From assembly GCA_964614605.1 (NCBI GenBank), contig CAZTLU010000056.1, forward strand, positions 1 to 9,558: a stretch of DNA of 9,558 nt, read 5' to 3'. The DNA comes from Fimenecus sp964614605 (lineage in GTDB: Bacteria > Bacillota > Clostridia > Oscillospirales > Acutalibacteraceae). Each line of letters starts with the position of its first letter. Position 1 is the stretch's first letter. The notes under the pieces are model-generated. The model searched no databases. It was not told the DNA's origin and worked only from the letters and a program-made list of their open reading frames with translations. Both the position numbers and the translations under genes were made by a program. Below, piece after piece: positions 1-6,594 of this stretch.

Positions 1-10
1 TTTGCATAAT

Positions 11-45
11 AGAAAAACGGAGATTGAAAAAACTCAATCTCCGTT
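11..45 (-). terminator. Intrinsic terminator of the symporter gene, possibly bidirectional
   Basis: A perfect 12-bp stem (AACGGAGATTGA pairing with TCAATCTCCGTT, 16-27 with 34-45) and a 6-nt loop lie about 20 nt after the symporter stop. On the minus strand the stem runs into TTTTTCT; on the plus strand it is followed by ATTTTTA, so it could also stop a convergent transcript from the left. Confidence 0.9.
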
Positions 46-65
46 ATTTTTATGTTTATTTGATT

Positions 66-1511
66 TTACTTTTCTTGAGCATTTGCCATTTCTTCACGCT
101 GCTTTAAAACTGCCTCGTGAACTTCTTCTTTTGTCTTGCCTGTAAGCTTGTAGAAGAGGAAGGGGAGACCTGCCAAAAGCATCATAAGACCGTGGAATAC
201 TGTGTAGAAGAAGAGCATTGCAATCTTTGTGTATGTGGTCTGTTCGGGGTAAATACCGTCTTCAGGCTGCATATACTTGATGAGCGAATCTTCACCGAGA
301 AGAATTTGAGGAGCAACCGCGCCTGCGATAGTACCGCTGATAAGAGTTCCGATACCGATAACAAAGGGCAAGCTTGCGTCAAGGCGCTTACCTGTTTTAA
401 GCTCAATTGTTTCAAGAACATCGGCCTGGAACATTGAAGGTAACAAGTTAGAGGCACCGAATTGAAGTCCGATAAGGAATAATGCTACAATGAAAAGAAC
501 AAGCATAATTGTTGATGGATTTTCAGCGGTGAAATAAGCATAACCGATACCGAAAGCAACTGTGTTAGCACAAACCGAATAAATACCTGATGCAATATAA
601 AGCTGCTTTGAGTTGAACTTTTTAAGTAAGAAGTTAATAACAAGCATACCTACCGCCGTACCGATACCTGTGGGAAGTCCAAAGAAAAGATATTTACTTG
701 AACTGCCCAAAAGTGCTGCTGCAAGGAAAACACCCATATAGGTTGCAATACCGCGGAAGCTCTTTAAGAATTCGCTGACAATGATAACCCAAGCGTATTT
801 GTTCTTGAGAATATCACCGAAGCCCACAAGGGGATTCTTCTTTTCCTGAGTGTAAACTGTGCGCTCTCTTACAAGCTTCATGCCAAGAAGCATTGTGATT
901 ACACCTGCTATTGCACAGATTGCGGCGCCGACAATGTACTGAAGCTGTTCGTCGTCTGTAATTAAGCCGATAACAAGCACAACAACAAGAGGAGCCGAGT
1001 TACCGATGGCGCTTGAAATTGATTTGAAAGAAATAACCTGGTCACGCTCTTTGTTATTGGGTGTCATAACATTTGCAAGAAGATTAAATACATTTGCAAA
1101 CTGCGTGCATATTGAGTATGCAAAACCTATTGTAAGAAGATAGATGAATAAAACTACTCCGCCAAGGTCTTCAATAAATGACGGCACAAAGAATGTGAGC
1201 ATCAGCGTGAGTGCAACGGGAATAGCAACAGCCGTGCCGATAGGACGGAACTTACCTTTTTTTGAAGGCTTGTGACCGTCAATATACATTGCTACGAAAA
1301 AGCTTGTAACAAAGCCTGCAATACTTAGAATTGTGTTGTAAAGCGAGAGCGTGTCAGCATCAAGAACAAGAACATTAACAAGGTAAGCATTTTTGTAGTT
1401 GCCAACCATACCTGTCATCATTGTGTAGAAAAATATTGCCATCAAATAGACAACAAATTCGCTTTTCTTCACATATTTTTGACCTTGTTGCGTTTTAATT
1501 GCGTTTTCCAA
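66..1511 (-). CDS. GPH-family (MelB-like, MFS_2) cation:solute symporter
   Basis: Inner membrane symporter of 481 residues with about 12 membrane helices, related to the glycoside-pentoside-hexuronide:cation family, which brings in sugars or glycosides with H+ or Na+. Seen are the charged loop after the second helix, KKGKFRPI at about 84-91 (compare RSRWGKFRP of the family), NNKERDQVISFKSISSAIGN at about 152-171, a central cytoplasmic loop at about 213-240 between the two six-helix halves, and the second-half signature QADVLETIELKTGKR at about 362-376, equivalent to ADxxDYxExKTGxR. Length is normal. The start is the TTG at 1511, based on GGAGGG 7 nt upstream. It has its own promoter and terminator, and no glycosidase or regulator lies nearby in the window, so the substrate cannot be guessed. 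The C-terminal tail after about 460 is short and charged. Confidence 0.88.
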   Translation of the reverse strand: MENAIKTQQGQKYVKKSEFVVYLMAIFFYTMMTGMVGNYKNAYLVNVLVLDADTLSLYNTILSIAGFVTSFFVAMYIDGHKPSKKGKFRPIGTAVAIPVALTLMLTFFVPSFIEDLGGVVLFIYLLTIGFAYSICTQFANVFNLLANVMTPNNKERDQVISFKSISSAIGNSAPLVVVLVIGLITDDEQLQYIVGAAICAIAGVITMLLGMKLVRERTVYTQEKKNPLVGFGDILKNKYAWVIIVSEFLKSFRGIATYMGVFLAAALLGSSSKYLFFGLPTGIGTAVGMLVINFLLKKFNSKQLYIASGIYSVCANTVAFGIGYAYFTAENPSTIMLVLFIVALFLIGLQFGASNLLPSMFQADVLETIELKTGKRLDASLPFVIGIGTLISGTIAGAVAPQILLGEDSLIKYMQPEDGIYPEQTTYTKIAMLFFYTVFHGLMMLLAGLPFLFYKLTGKTKEEVHEAVLKQREEMANAQEK

Positions 1512-1518
1512 AAAATAT

Positions 1519-1524
1519 CCCTCC
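1519..1524 (-). promoter_or_regulatory. Shine-Dalgarno deciding a TTG start for the symporter
   Basis: GGAGGG lies 7 nt before a TTG codon at 1511, ideal spacing. The longest open frame starts with GTG at 1538, but that start would put this strong site inside the coding region and has no site of its own, so TTG at 1511 is preferred. Confidence 0.75.
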
Positions 1525-1533
1525 AACAAAAAA

Positions 1534-1564
1534 ATCACTATTTTAGTTAATTATATCACTAAAA
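1534..1564. repeat. Direct and inverted repeats over the symporter promoter
   Basis: On the plus strand TTTTAGT (1541-1547) and ACTAAAA (1558-1564) form a 7-bp inverted repeat with a 10-nt spacer covering the -10 box. In addition, the minus-strand heptamer TAGTGAT occurs twice (1561-1555 and 1540-1534), exactly 21 bp apart. Such placement would suit a repressor operator, but the AT-richness makes chance possible. Confidence 0.4.
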
Positions 1565-1578
1565 AATACTGTAAACAA
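1550..1578 (-). promoter_or_regulatory. Extended -10 promoter of the symporter gene
   Basis: Minus-strand TATAAT (1550-1555) preceded by TGA (1556-1558) gives TGnTATAAT. A weak -35, TTGTTT (1573-1578), lies 17 nt upstream; a closer match, TTTACA (1570-1575), has only 14 nt spacing. The promoter lies just after the operon terminator, so the symporter is its own transcription unit. Confidence 0.75.
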
Positions 1579-1614
1579 CCTAAAAAATCACACTGTCTAT
1601 GTAAAATATACAAT

Positions 1615-1651
1615 AAAAAACGGAGTGCCGAAAACCAAGATTGACACTCCG
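1615..1651 (-). terminator. Intrinsic terminator ending the nine-gene operon
   Basis: On the minus strand CGGAGTG (1651-1645) pairs with CACTCCG (1627-1621) around a 17-nt loop, followed directly by six T (1620-1615). It begins 12-13 nt after the trmB stop and separates the operon from the downstream symporter gene. Confidence 0.85.
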
Positions 1652-1663
1652 CATAATATGTGT

Positions 1664-2335
1664 TTATTTAATTCTTGCCTCAAGTCTGTAAATGGGCATT
1701 CCCTGACTTGCGAATTTCTGCTCGTATTCTGTCACAATATTGCCCTCAAAATCACTGTTATGTAAATCAAGTGAAATATTTGAAAGTGCAAATCCATTTT
1801 GCGAAAAGCTTTCCAGTGAATACTCAAAAAATCCCTGATTATCAGTTTTCTGTGCAATAAATCCGCCGTCACAAAGAAGCTTCTTATAGATTTCAAGAAA
1901 TTCCTTGTATGTAAGCCTGTGGCACTCGTGCTTGTTTTTTGGGTAGGGGGTGCTGAAATTGAGATAAATCTCAGAAATACTTTTTTCTTTGATGAAAAGT
2001 GAAAGGTATTCCGCCCTCATTTCAAGAAAACGGATATTTGTAAGCCCCTCGCTTTTTACCTTTTCGCAAGCCTCAACCAGAACACTCGGCGCACATTCAA
2101 TTGCCAAGATATTCTTGTAGGGATTACGGCGGGCATATTCACAAACAAACTGACCCTTACCGCAACCGATTTCCATAACGATGGGTGCCTGTCTTCCGAA
2201 AATTTCATCAAGGTCAAAATATGTAAACTCTTCTTTTTCCGTTCTGAAATCAAATGAATTGAGTCTGTAAGGAATTCTCAATTCACTGCAATTTTCGTGT
2301 CGTTCCTCAAAATTTCTGATTTTCTTTAATCTCAT
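1664..2335 (-). CDS. trmB: tRNA (guanine-N7-)-methyltransferase
   Basis: SAM-dependent enzyme making m7G at position 46 of the tRNA variable loop. The 223-residue protein has the SAM-binding motif VMEIGCGKGQF at about 53-63, an acidic strand end NILAIE at about 75-80, the family segment IYLNFSTPYPKNKHECHRLTY at about 123-143, KTDN at about 163-166, and the C-terminal TEYEQKFASQGMPIYRLEA at about 202-220. It is slightly odd that the normally conserved SDPWPK reads STPYPK, replacing the Asp thought to lie close to the target guanine; the later Asp in KTDN and the TEYE motif are intact. The start is clear: AAGGAG (2341-2346) lies 5 nt before the ATG. It is the last gene of the operon, followed 13 nt after its stop by a terminator. 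Confidence 0.93.
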   Translation of the reverse strand: MRLKKIRNFEERHENCSELRIPYRLNSFDFRTEKEEFTYFDLDEIFGRQAPIVMEIGCGKGQFVCEYARRNPYKNILAIECAPSVLVEACEKVKSEGLTNIRFLEMRAEYLSLFIKEKSISEIYLNFSTPYPKNKHECHRLTYKEFLEIYKKLLCDGGFIAQKTDNQGFFEYSLESFSQNGFALSNISLDLHNSDFEGNIVTEYEQKFASQGMPIYRLEARIK

Positions 2336-2344
2336 AAAGTCTCC

Positions 2345-3073
2345 TTACGCTCTTATAAACAAAATTGAGCTTGCCAACAACATCTGCGCGCCGAAATATG
2401 TGACGATATTGAACACCTTTAAACGATGGTTTTCGTTATGTCCGCCCAAAAGCATAACACCCAATGAAAAGTCGGACATAAAGAACATAATCCCCGCAAG
2501 TGACATCCACAAAAGCACAATAATATTGTTTTCGTTGCCCGAACCGAAGTATGTAATACCTAAAGCTACCGATTTTATGAGCATTGTGACAAGGAAGGCT
2601 CCGTAAAGAAATGTAACTGCCTTCAAAAACGGTGTCTGGAAGTTGAACTTCTTAATCATAATCGTACCGAAAACAATGAAAATAATCACAAAAGCCACAA
2701 TTTCGGGTATGGTTACATATCCCATTTCGGCATTGAAAACGGGTATTGCTCTTATAAACGCGATAATGTAGGCGAGGTGACCCATCATAAAGCTTCCGCC
2801 GCCTGTGAGGAAAAATCCCATCGTGCTCTTTGCGTGAAGAAAATAGTCGCCAATCCAACCCAGCACAAGACCTGTGAGCATTGTTATTGCATAGGGTGTG
2901 AAATTATCGGCAATATACATTGACAAAATGCCCGTGCAAACGAAAGCCGTTGAGCAAATCATTTTAAGCTTCAGCGATTTTTTGTTGGGACGCGGCCAGA
3001 ATGTCTTAAGATAAAGCGGTGTGAAGATTATTTCAATAATCACGCACAATATAAATAGAATTTTAAGTGCCAT
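2345..3073 (-). CDS. YhhN/TMEM86 family membrane protein (putative lysoplasmalogenase)
   Basis: Integral membrane protein of 242 residues with about eight hydrophobic helices. Motifs match the YhhN family: LGWIGDYFLHAK at about 71-82, GHLAYIIAF at about 98-106, FFMSDFSLG at about 197-205 and the C-terminal YFGAQMLLASS at about 227-237. The paired Asp and His residues within membrane helices are the proposed catalytic set. Eukaryotic TMEM86B and some bacterial members hydrolyse the vinyl-ether bond of lysoplasmalogens, releasing a fatty aldehyde. Anaerobic clostridia do make plasmalogens, so that role is plausible, but the activity is inferred only from the family. The ATG at 3073 is supported by AAGGA 6 nt upstream. 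The stop overlaps the ribosome binding site of trmB, which starts 9 nt later, so the two genes are co-translated closely. Confidence 0.85.
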   Translation of the reverse strand: MALKILFILCVIIEIIFTPLYLKTFWPRPNKKSLKLKMICSTAFVCTGILSMYIADNFTPYAITMLTGLVLGWIGDYFLHAKSTMGFFLTGGGSFMMGHLAYIIAFIRAIPVFNAEMGYVTIPEIVAFVIIFIVFGTIMIKKFNFQTPFLKAVTFLYGAFLVTMLIKSVALGITYFGSGNENNIIVLLWMSLAGIMFFMSDFSLGVMLLGGHNENHRLKVFNIVTYFGAQMLLASSILFIRA

Positions 3074-3079
3074 AGATAA

Positions 3080-3084
3080 TCCTT
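3080..3084 (-). promoter_or_regulatory. Ribosome binding site deciding the yhhN start
   Basis: AAGGA lies 6 nt before the ATG at 3073. The alternative in-frame TTG at 3091 is upstream of this site and has no ribosome binding site of its own, so the ATG is preferred. Confidence 0.7.
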
Positions 3085-3100
3085 GTTTCAATTAAATCCT

Positions 3101-3120
3101 GTAAAGCGAGTTGGCTTTAC
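3101..3120 (-). other. Small intergenic hairpin between the U32 and yhhN genes
   Basis: A perfect 7-bp inverted repeat (GTAAAGC and GCTTTAC) with a 6-nt loop lies 3 nt after the U32 stop. No run of U follows it, so it is not a normal intrinsic terminator. It may be a weak attenuator, an RNA-stabilising or processing element, or chance. It occupies the only operon gap longer than 9 nt. Confidence 0.5.
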
Positions 3121-3123
3121 GTA

Positions 3124-4344
3124 TTATTTTTCTTTTCTTAAAAGTGTGCCCTTCGGGAACACCAAATCACTCTTGATTTTTACCGTCATCATGGGGTGTG
3201 GAGCGGCTTCAATGGGGTTGCCGTCACCGTCAAAAAGCTCTTCTGCGGTAAAAATTACAGGTTCGGTTGAGGGTTGAAGTGCGTCAAGTGTATCGCCTTT
3301 ACAGAACTTGTTTCTCTGCTCTGCAATAATATACCCGTCACGGCAATCCTTAACCTCTGCCATCACATCATAATGACGCTTATAACCACCCTCAAAGCTG
3401 ATGTTTGCATCTTCATTTGGGGCGCCAAAATAGAAGCCCGTGCAATAGTCACGGTAGCTTACCTTATAAACCTCGTCAATTACCCATTGGGGCGGAGTGA
3501 AATCCTTTGAGGGATTTTTAAGATATTCGTCAATTGCCACACGATAAGCATTTGTAATAACTGCCGCGTAGTATGCAGATTTTGCTCTGCCCTCAATTTT
3601 AAAGCTTGAAATCCCCGCCTCAACCATCTGTGGTATATGCTCAATCATACACATATCCTTTGAGTTGAGAATATATGTGCCCTCTTTTGAGTCTTGAATG
3701 GGAAAGTACATTCCGTCACGCTTGACTTCCATAATTGCATATTCCCAACGGCAAGGCTGGGCACACTCACCACGGTTTGCGTCACGGTTAACAAGATAGT
3801 TTGAAAGAAGACATCTGCCTGAAAAAGAAACGCACATTGCACCGTGTACAAAGCACTCAATTTCAAGCTCTTTCGGTACTTTTGCACGGATTTCGGCAAT
3901 CTCTGTCATTGAGAGCTCGCGGGCAGTAACAACTCGTGAAGCACCCATATTGTAAAATTCATTTGCGGTAACATGATTTACAATTCCCGCTTGGGTTGAA
4001 ATGTGAATTGGTACATTGGGAGCATACTTTTTGCAAAGTGAAAGTACGCCAATGTCTGCAACAATGAATGCATCAACGCCGATTTCAGCCCATTTTTCAA
4101 GATAAGAGGGGAGAATGGCAATTTCGTCATTTCGGGCGAGAGTGTTGCAGGTGAGATAAACCTTGACATTCTTTGCGTGACAAAGCTCAACTGCGTTTTT
4201 CAGTTGTTCAAAATTAAAATTCTGTGGTGCGGCACGCATTCCGAATGCGTCACCGCCAAGATATACTGCATCAGCACCGTACATCAGCGCCGCTTCGAGT
4301 CTTTCGCGGTCGCCGGCAGGGGCTAAAAGCTCGGGTATAATCAT
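3124..4344 (-). CDS. trhP: Peptidase U32 family protein, TrhP-type tRNA U34 hydroxylation factor
   Basis: U32 family protein of 406 residues. Although named as collagenase-like peptidases, bacterial members of this type (E. coli TrhP, B. subtilis YrrN/YrrO) are needed for prephenate-dependent 5-hydroxylation of uridine 34 in tRNA. Seen are the N-terminal barrel start PELLAPAGDRERLEAAL at about 4-20, GADAVYLGG at about 23-31, the U32 signature ECFVHGAMCVSFSGRCLLS at about 163-181, and a second cysteine pair in GECAQPCRW at about 192-200. The four cysteines (about 171, 178, 194, 198) fit an iron-sulfur site. I chose the ATG at 4344 because the protein then starts exactly at the family N-terminus with AGAGG 9 nt upstream (4354-4358); the open frame beyond it, to 4488, lies inside mltG. 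It sits 4 nt after mltG, a pairing also seen near B. subtilis yrrL-yrrO. Confidence 0.9.
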   Translation of the reverse strand: MIIPELLAPAGDRERLEAALMYGADAVYLGGDAFGMRAAPQNFNFEQLKNAVELCHAKNVKVYLTCNTLARNDEIAILPSYLEKWAEIGVDAFIVADIGVLSLCKKYAPNVPIHISTQAGIVNHVTANEFYNMGASRVVTARELSMTEIAEIRAKVPKELEIECFVHGAMCVSFSGRCLLSNYLVNRDANRGECAQPCRWEYAIMEVKRDGMYFPIQDSKEGTYILNSKDMCMIEHIPQMVEAGISSFKIEGRAKSAYYAAVITNAYRVAIDEYLKNPSKDFTPPQWVIDEVYKVSYRDYCTGFYFGAPNEDANISFEGGYKRHYDVMAEVKDCRDGYIIAEQRNKFCKGDTLDALQPSTEPVIFTAEELFDGDGNPIEAAPHPMMTVKIKSDLVFPKGTLLRKEK

Positions 4345-4348
4345 TTTA

Positions 4349-6043
4349 TCAATCCTCTGCGTTAACTTGCTGAATTGTTCTCCAGTTTGCGTTATGCTCC
4401 TGAACGGTTTCTGCCATATAAATTTTCTTATTATTATCGTGAGCAAAGAAATAATATTGGGTTGTTTCAGGTTCAAGAGCAGCTTCAATAGCAGCTATGC
4501 CCGGATTACAGATAGCGCCTATCGGCAATCCTGCGCGTTCTTCGGTGCTGTATGCCAAAATGTATGCATTTATTTTTGAAGCGGAAGTAATTCTCTGAGA
4601 AATTGTATTTGTAATATAATCAGATGTTGAATCACATTGAAGTGTGGGATAAATTCCTGAACGGTTAAGACGGTTGTGAAGAACTGATGAAATAAGACCG
4701 AACTGTTCGCTGTTTGCGCCTTCTTTTTCAATAATTGAAGCAAGAGTAATTACATCGTCAATGCTCATACCGAGCTCTGCGGCCTTTGCATCATATTCTT
4801 CTGTCCAACGGCTCTTGAAAGCGTTAAGGAATTTGCGAATAACTGTTGCGGGGTCAGCACCCTGCTCAAATTCATAGGTTGCGGGGAACATATATCCCTC
4901 AAGCACATGGTAACGCTCTTCTTTATTGTCAACCTTTGCAATGAATGAGTATTCTTCACTGAAATCGATTGAGTCAATTGTTTTGTAAAGAGATTCTGCG
5001 GTGCAGATGTCGTTTTTCTCAAGTCGCTCAAAAATCTGGTCGATGGTGTATCCCTCGGGAATTGTTACGCTGATTGTAGCACCGCGGGTGCTGCTTGTCT
5101 TGAAACGGTCAATCATCTTTTCAACGCCCAAATCATCGGTGAAATAATAAACACCGGGTAAATATCCCTCGTCACTTTCACCCATAATGGATAAGAAAAG
5201 ATTACAGAACATACTGTTATTTATAAGACCGGCTTCGTCAAGTACCTTAATTGCCGCTTTTGTGTCAGCATCGTTAGGAAGAACAACTTCGATTGTTTCT
5301 TCGCCGTCGCGGTTGATTGCAAGAACATCGTTGATACAGCTTAATGCCACTGATGCCAGTATAATTGACACAAGGAAGCAGCAACCAAAAATGATAAACT
5401 GTTGCTTTTTGGTCTGAAAGCTCTTGATAATCAGTGCTGAGAGTGCATTCCAGTCGATTTTTGTCTTGCCGTTTATTTTGTAAAGAATATTTGTACGGCT
5501 CTTTGTCGGGGCAGGTGCATAAGCTTCTTCTGCTTCAGCCTGTTTGGATGAATTCTTTTTTGCCTCTATTTTTCTGATTGTATTGGCAACAAAAATTGCC
5601 GCGGGCGAAGCTTTTTTGCGATTGGATTTCTGCACCTCTGTATTTTCTGCATTGACCTCATTTGCCTTTGCGGTGGGGTAACGCTTGTAAAGAGGAGTTT
5701 TTCTTGCAGAGAATTCCATAGTATTACTCTGTTCGGGCTCTGATTTTACATCTTCTGCCGAAGAAGCTTCCTCAAAAGGCTTCACAAGGTCAATATCAAG
5801 TGAAAGCTCCGGCTTTTTCTTATGAGAAATGTCAATGTTGAACACAGGCTCTTCCAAAGGTGCCTCCTTGGGCTCATATTTGGGTTCTGCCTTGGGTACA
5901 ACTTTTTTAACCGGATTGCTTACCGTCTTTTTAACGGGTTCACTCACGGGCTTTGAAGTTTTGCTTCCAAGACTTTCGCCTGCATATTCATTTAAAAGGT
6001 CGTCGTAACTGTTGTCAGAAAATCCGTCTGAAAATCTGTTCAC
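4349..6043 (-). CDS. mltG: Endolytic murein transglycosylase MltG (YceG-like), long N-terminus
   Basis: Membrane-anchored lytic transglycosylase that cuts nascent peptidoglycan glycan strands at the outer face of the membrane and works with elongation-type synthesis machinery. In 564 residues there is a low-complexity, charged, Pro/Lys-rich cytoplasmic region (about 1-214), one membrane segment at about 216-237 (FIIFGCCFLVSIILASVALS), a LysM-like region at about 248-335, then the YceG catalytic domain. The catalytic Glu is probably residue 439 in LASIIEKEG. Other hallmarks are YPTLQCDSTSDY at about 465-476 and GLPIGAICNPGIAAIEAAL at about 505-523. The GTG start is supported by AAGGAGG 7 nt upstream and overlaps the cyclo-ligase stop by 4 nt. 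The cytoplasmic extension is far longer than in E. coli or Bacillus MltG and resembles the streptococcal arrangement. A U32 gene follows after 4 nt. Confidence 0.95.
   Translation of the reverse strand: MNRFSDGFSDNSYDDLLNEYAGESLGSKTSKPVSEPVKKTVSNPVKKVVPKAEPKYEPKEAPLEEPVFNIDISHKKKPELSLDIDLVKPFEEASSAEDVKSEPEQSNTMEFSARKTPLYKRYPTAKANEVNAENTEVQKSNRKKASPAAIFVANTIRKIEAKKNSSKQAEAEEAYAPAPTKSRTNILYKINGKTKIDWNALSALIIKSFQTKKQQFIIFGCCFLVSIILASVALSCINDVLAINRDGEETIEVVLPNDADTKAAIKVLDEAGLINNSMFCNLFLSIMGESDEGYLPGVYYFTDDLGVEKMIDRFKTSSTRGATISVTIPEGYTIDQIFERLEKNDICTAESLYKTIDSIDFSEEYSFIAKVDNKEERYHVLEGYMFPATYEFEQGADPATVIRKFLNAFKSRWTEEYDAKAAELGMSIDDVITLASIIEKEGANSEQFGLISSVLHNRLNRSGIYPTLQCDSTSDYITNTISQRITSASKINAYILAYSTEERAGLPIGAICNPGIAAIEAALEPETTQYYFFAHDNNKKIYMAETVQEHNANWRTIQQVNAED
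5864..5953 (-). repeat. Degenerate Pro/Lys repeats in the MltG cytoplasmic tail
   Basis: Residues about 31-60 of MltG contain imperfect short repeats, with EPVKKTV followed by NPVKKVV and then AEPKYEPKEAP. The pattern looks like small in-frame duplications in a disordered linker. The DNA copies are diverged, so the duplication is not recent. Confidence 0.5.
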
Positions 6044-6594
6044 AGTAATACCTCCTTATCAGTAGCAACATAGCTTACTTTAATATCATATTTATCGGCG
6101 GGTAGGTGCTCTGTGCACAATTCACTGTAACACGGGCAAATGCTCACGCCGTTATAATTCTTTAAAAATCTGTCGTAATATCCTTTGCCGTAGCCTATTC
6201 TGTGTTTATCTTTATCAACAGAAAGGGCGGGGACTATTATAAGGTCATTTTCTTTTGGCTTATATTTTTTGCAGGTCTTTTTGGGTTCAAGAAGCTTGAA
6301 ACTGCCAATTTCCAAATCCCCCACAGAATCCGCCTTTAAGAATTCCATATTACCGTCACGGTCAAGACAAAGGGGATAAAACACCCGCTTGTGCTCCATT
6401 CGGCAACGCTCAATTATGTAGCGTGTGTCGAATTCTTCGTCTGTTGAGGCGAAAACCAAAACCTGCTCTGCCTTTTTAAAATAATCACTATTGATTATTT
6501 TTTCGCTTATTTCTTTATCGTATTTTGCTTTTTTATCTTTGGGTATGCTTCTTCTTTTTTCAAGAAGAATTTTTCTCAATTCTTGTTTATCCAT
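6040..6594 (-). CDS. 5-formyltetrahydrofolate cyclo-ligase
   Basis: Converts 5-formyltetrahydrofolate to 5,10-methenyltetrahydrofolate with ATP, returning an inhibitory storage form of folate to one-carbon metabolism. The protein has 184 residues, normal for the family. Seen are the N-terminal basic helix KQELRKILLEKRR at about 3-15, the VPALSVDKD strand and loop at about 121-129, and the signature RIGYGKGYYDRF at about 132-143, the nucleotide/phosphate-binding motif of the family. The ATG at 6594 gives the canonical N-terminus; it overlaps the DJ-1 stop by 8 nt and lacks a clear ribosome binding site, so coupling is likely. The reading frame stays open upstream to 6765, but that part lies wholly within the DJ-1 gene and is not family-like. 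The stop overlaps the mltG GTG by 4 nt. Confidence 0.95.
   Translation of the reverse strand: MDKQELRKILLEKRRSIPKDKKAKYDKEISEKIINSDYFKKAEQVLVFASTDEEFDTRYIIERCRMEHKRVFYPLCLDRDGNMEFLKADSVGDLEIGSFKLLEPKKTCKKYKPKENDLIIVPALSVDKDKHRIGYGKGYYDRFLKNYNGVSICPCYSELCTEHLPADKYDIKVSYVATDKEVLL
6051..6057 (-). promoter_or_regulatory. Strong Shine-Dalgarno fixing the mltG GTG start
   Basis: A full AAGGAGG lies 7 nt before the GTG at 6043, within the last codons of the cyclo-ligase gene. It is the strongest ribosome binding site in the window and settles the non-ATG start. It also suggests that MltG can be translated independently of its upstream neighbour. Confidence 0.8.

Noticed and set aside
117..437. Plus-strand open frame of 106 codons opposite the symporter gene, and similar plus-strand frames elsewhere
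   Set aside because: They are antisense to clearly recognisable genes, resemble no family, and lack ribosome binding sites; they are by-products of codon use on the minus strand.
4336..4341. Plus-strand TATAAT near the start of the U32 gene, as an antisense promoter
   Set aside because: The position 17 nt upstream is GC-rich with no -35 likeness and no TG extension.
4345..4488. Upstream in-frame extension of the U32 gene
   Set aside because: It lies entirely within mltG, is not like the family N-terminus, and the ATG at 4344 has its own ribosome binding site.
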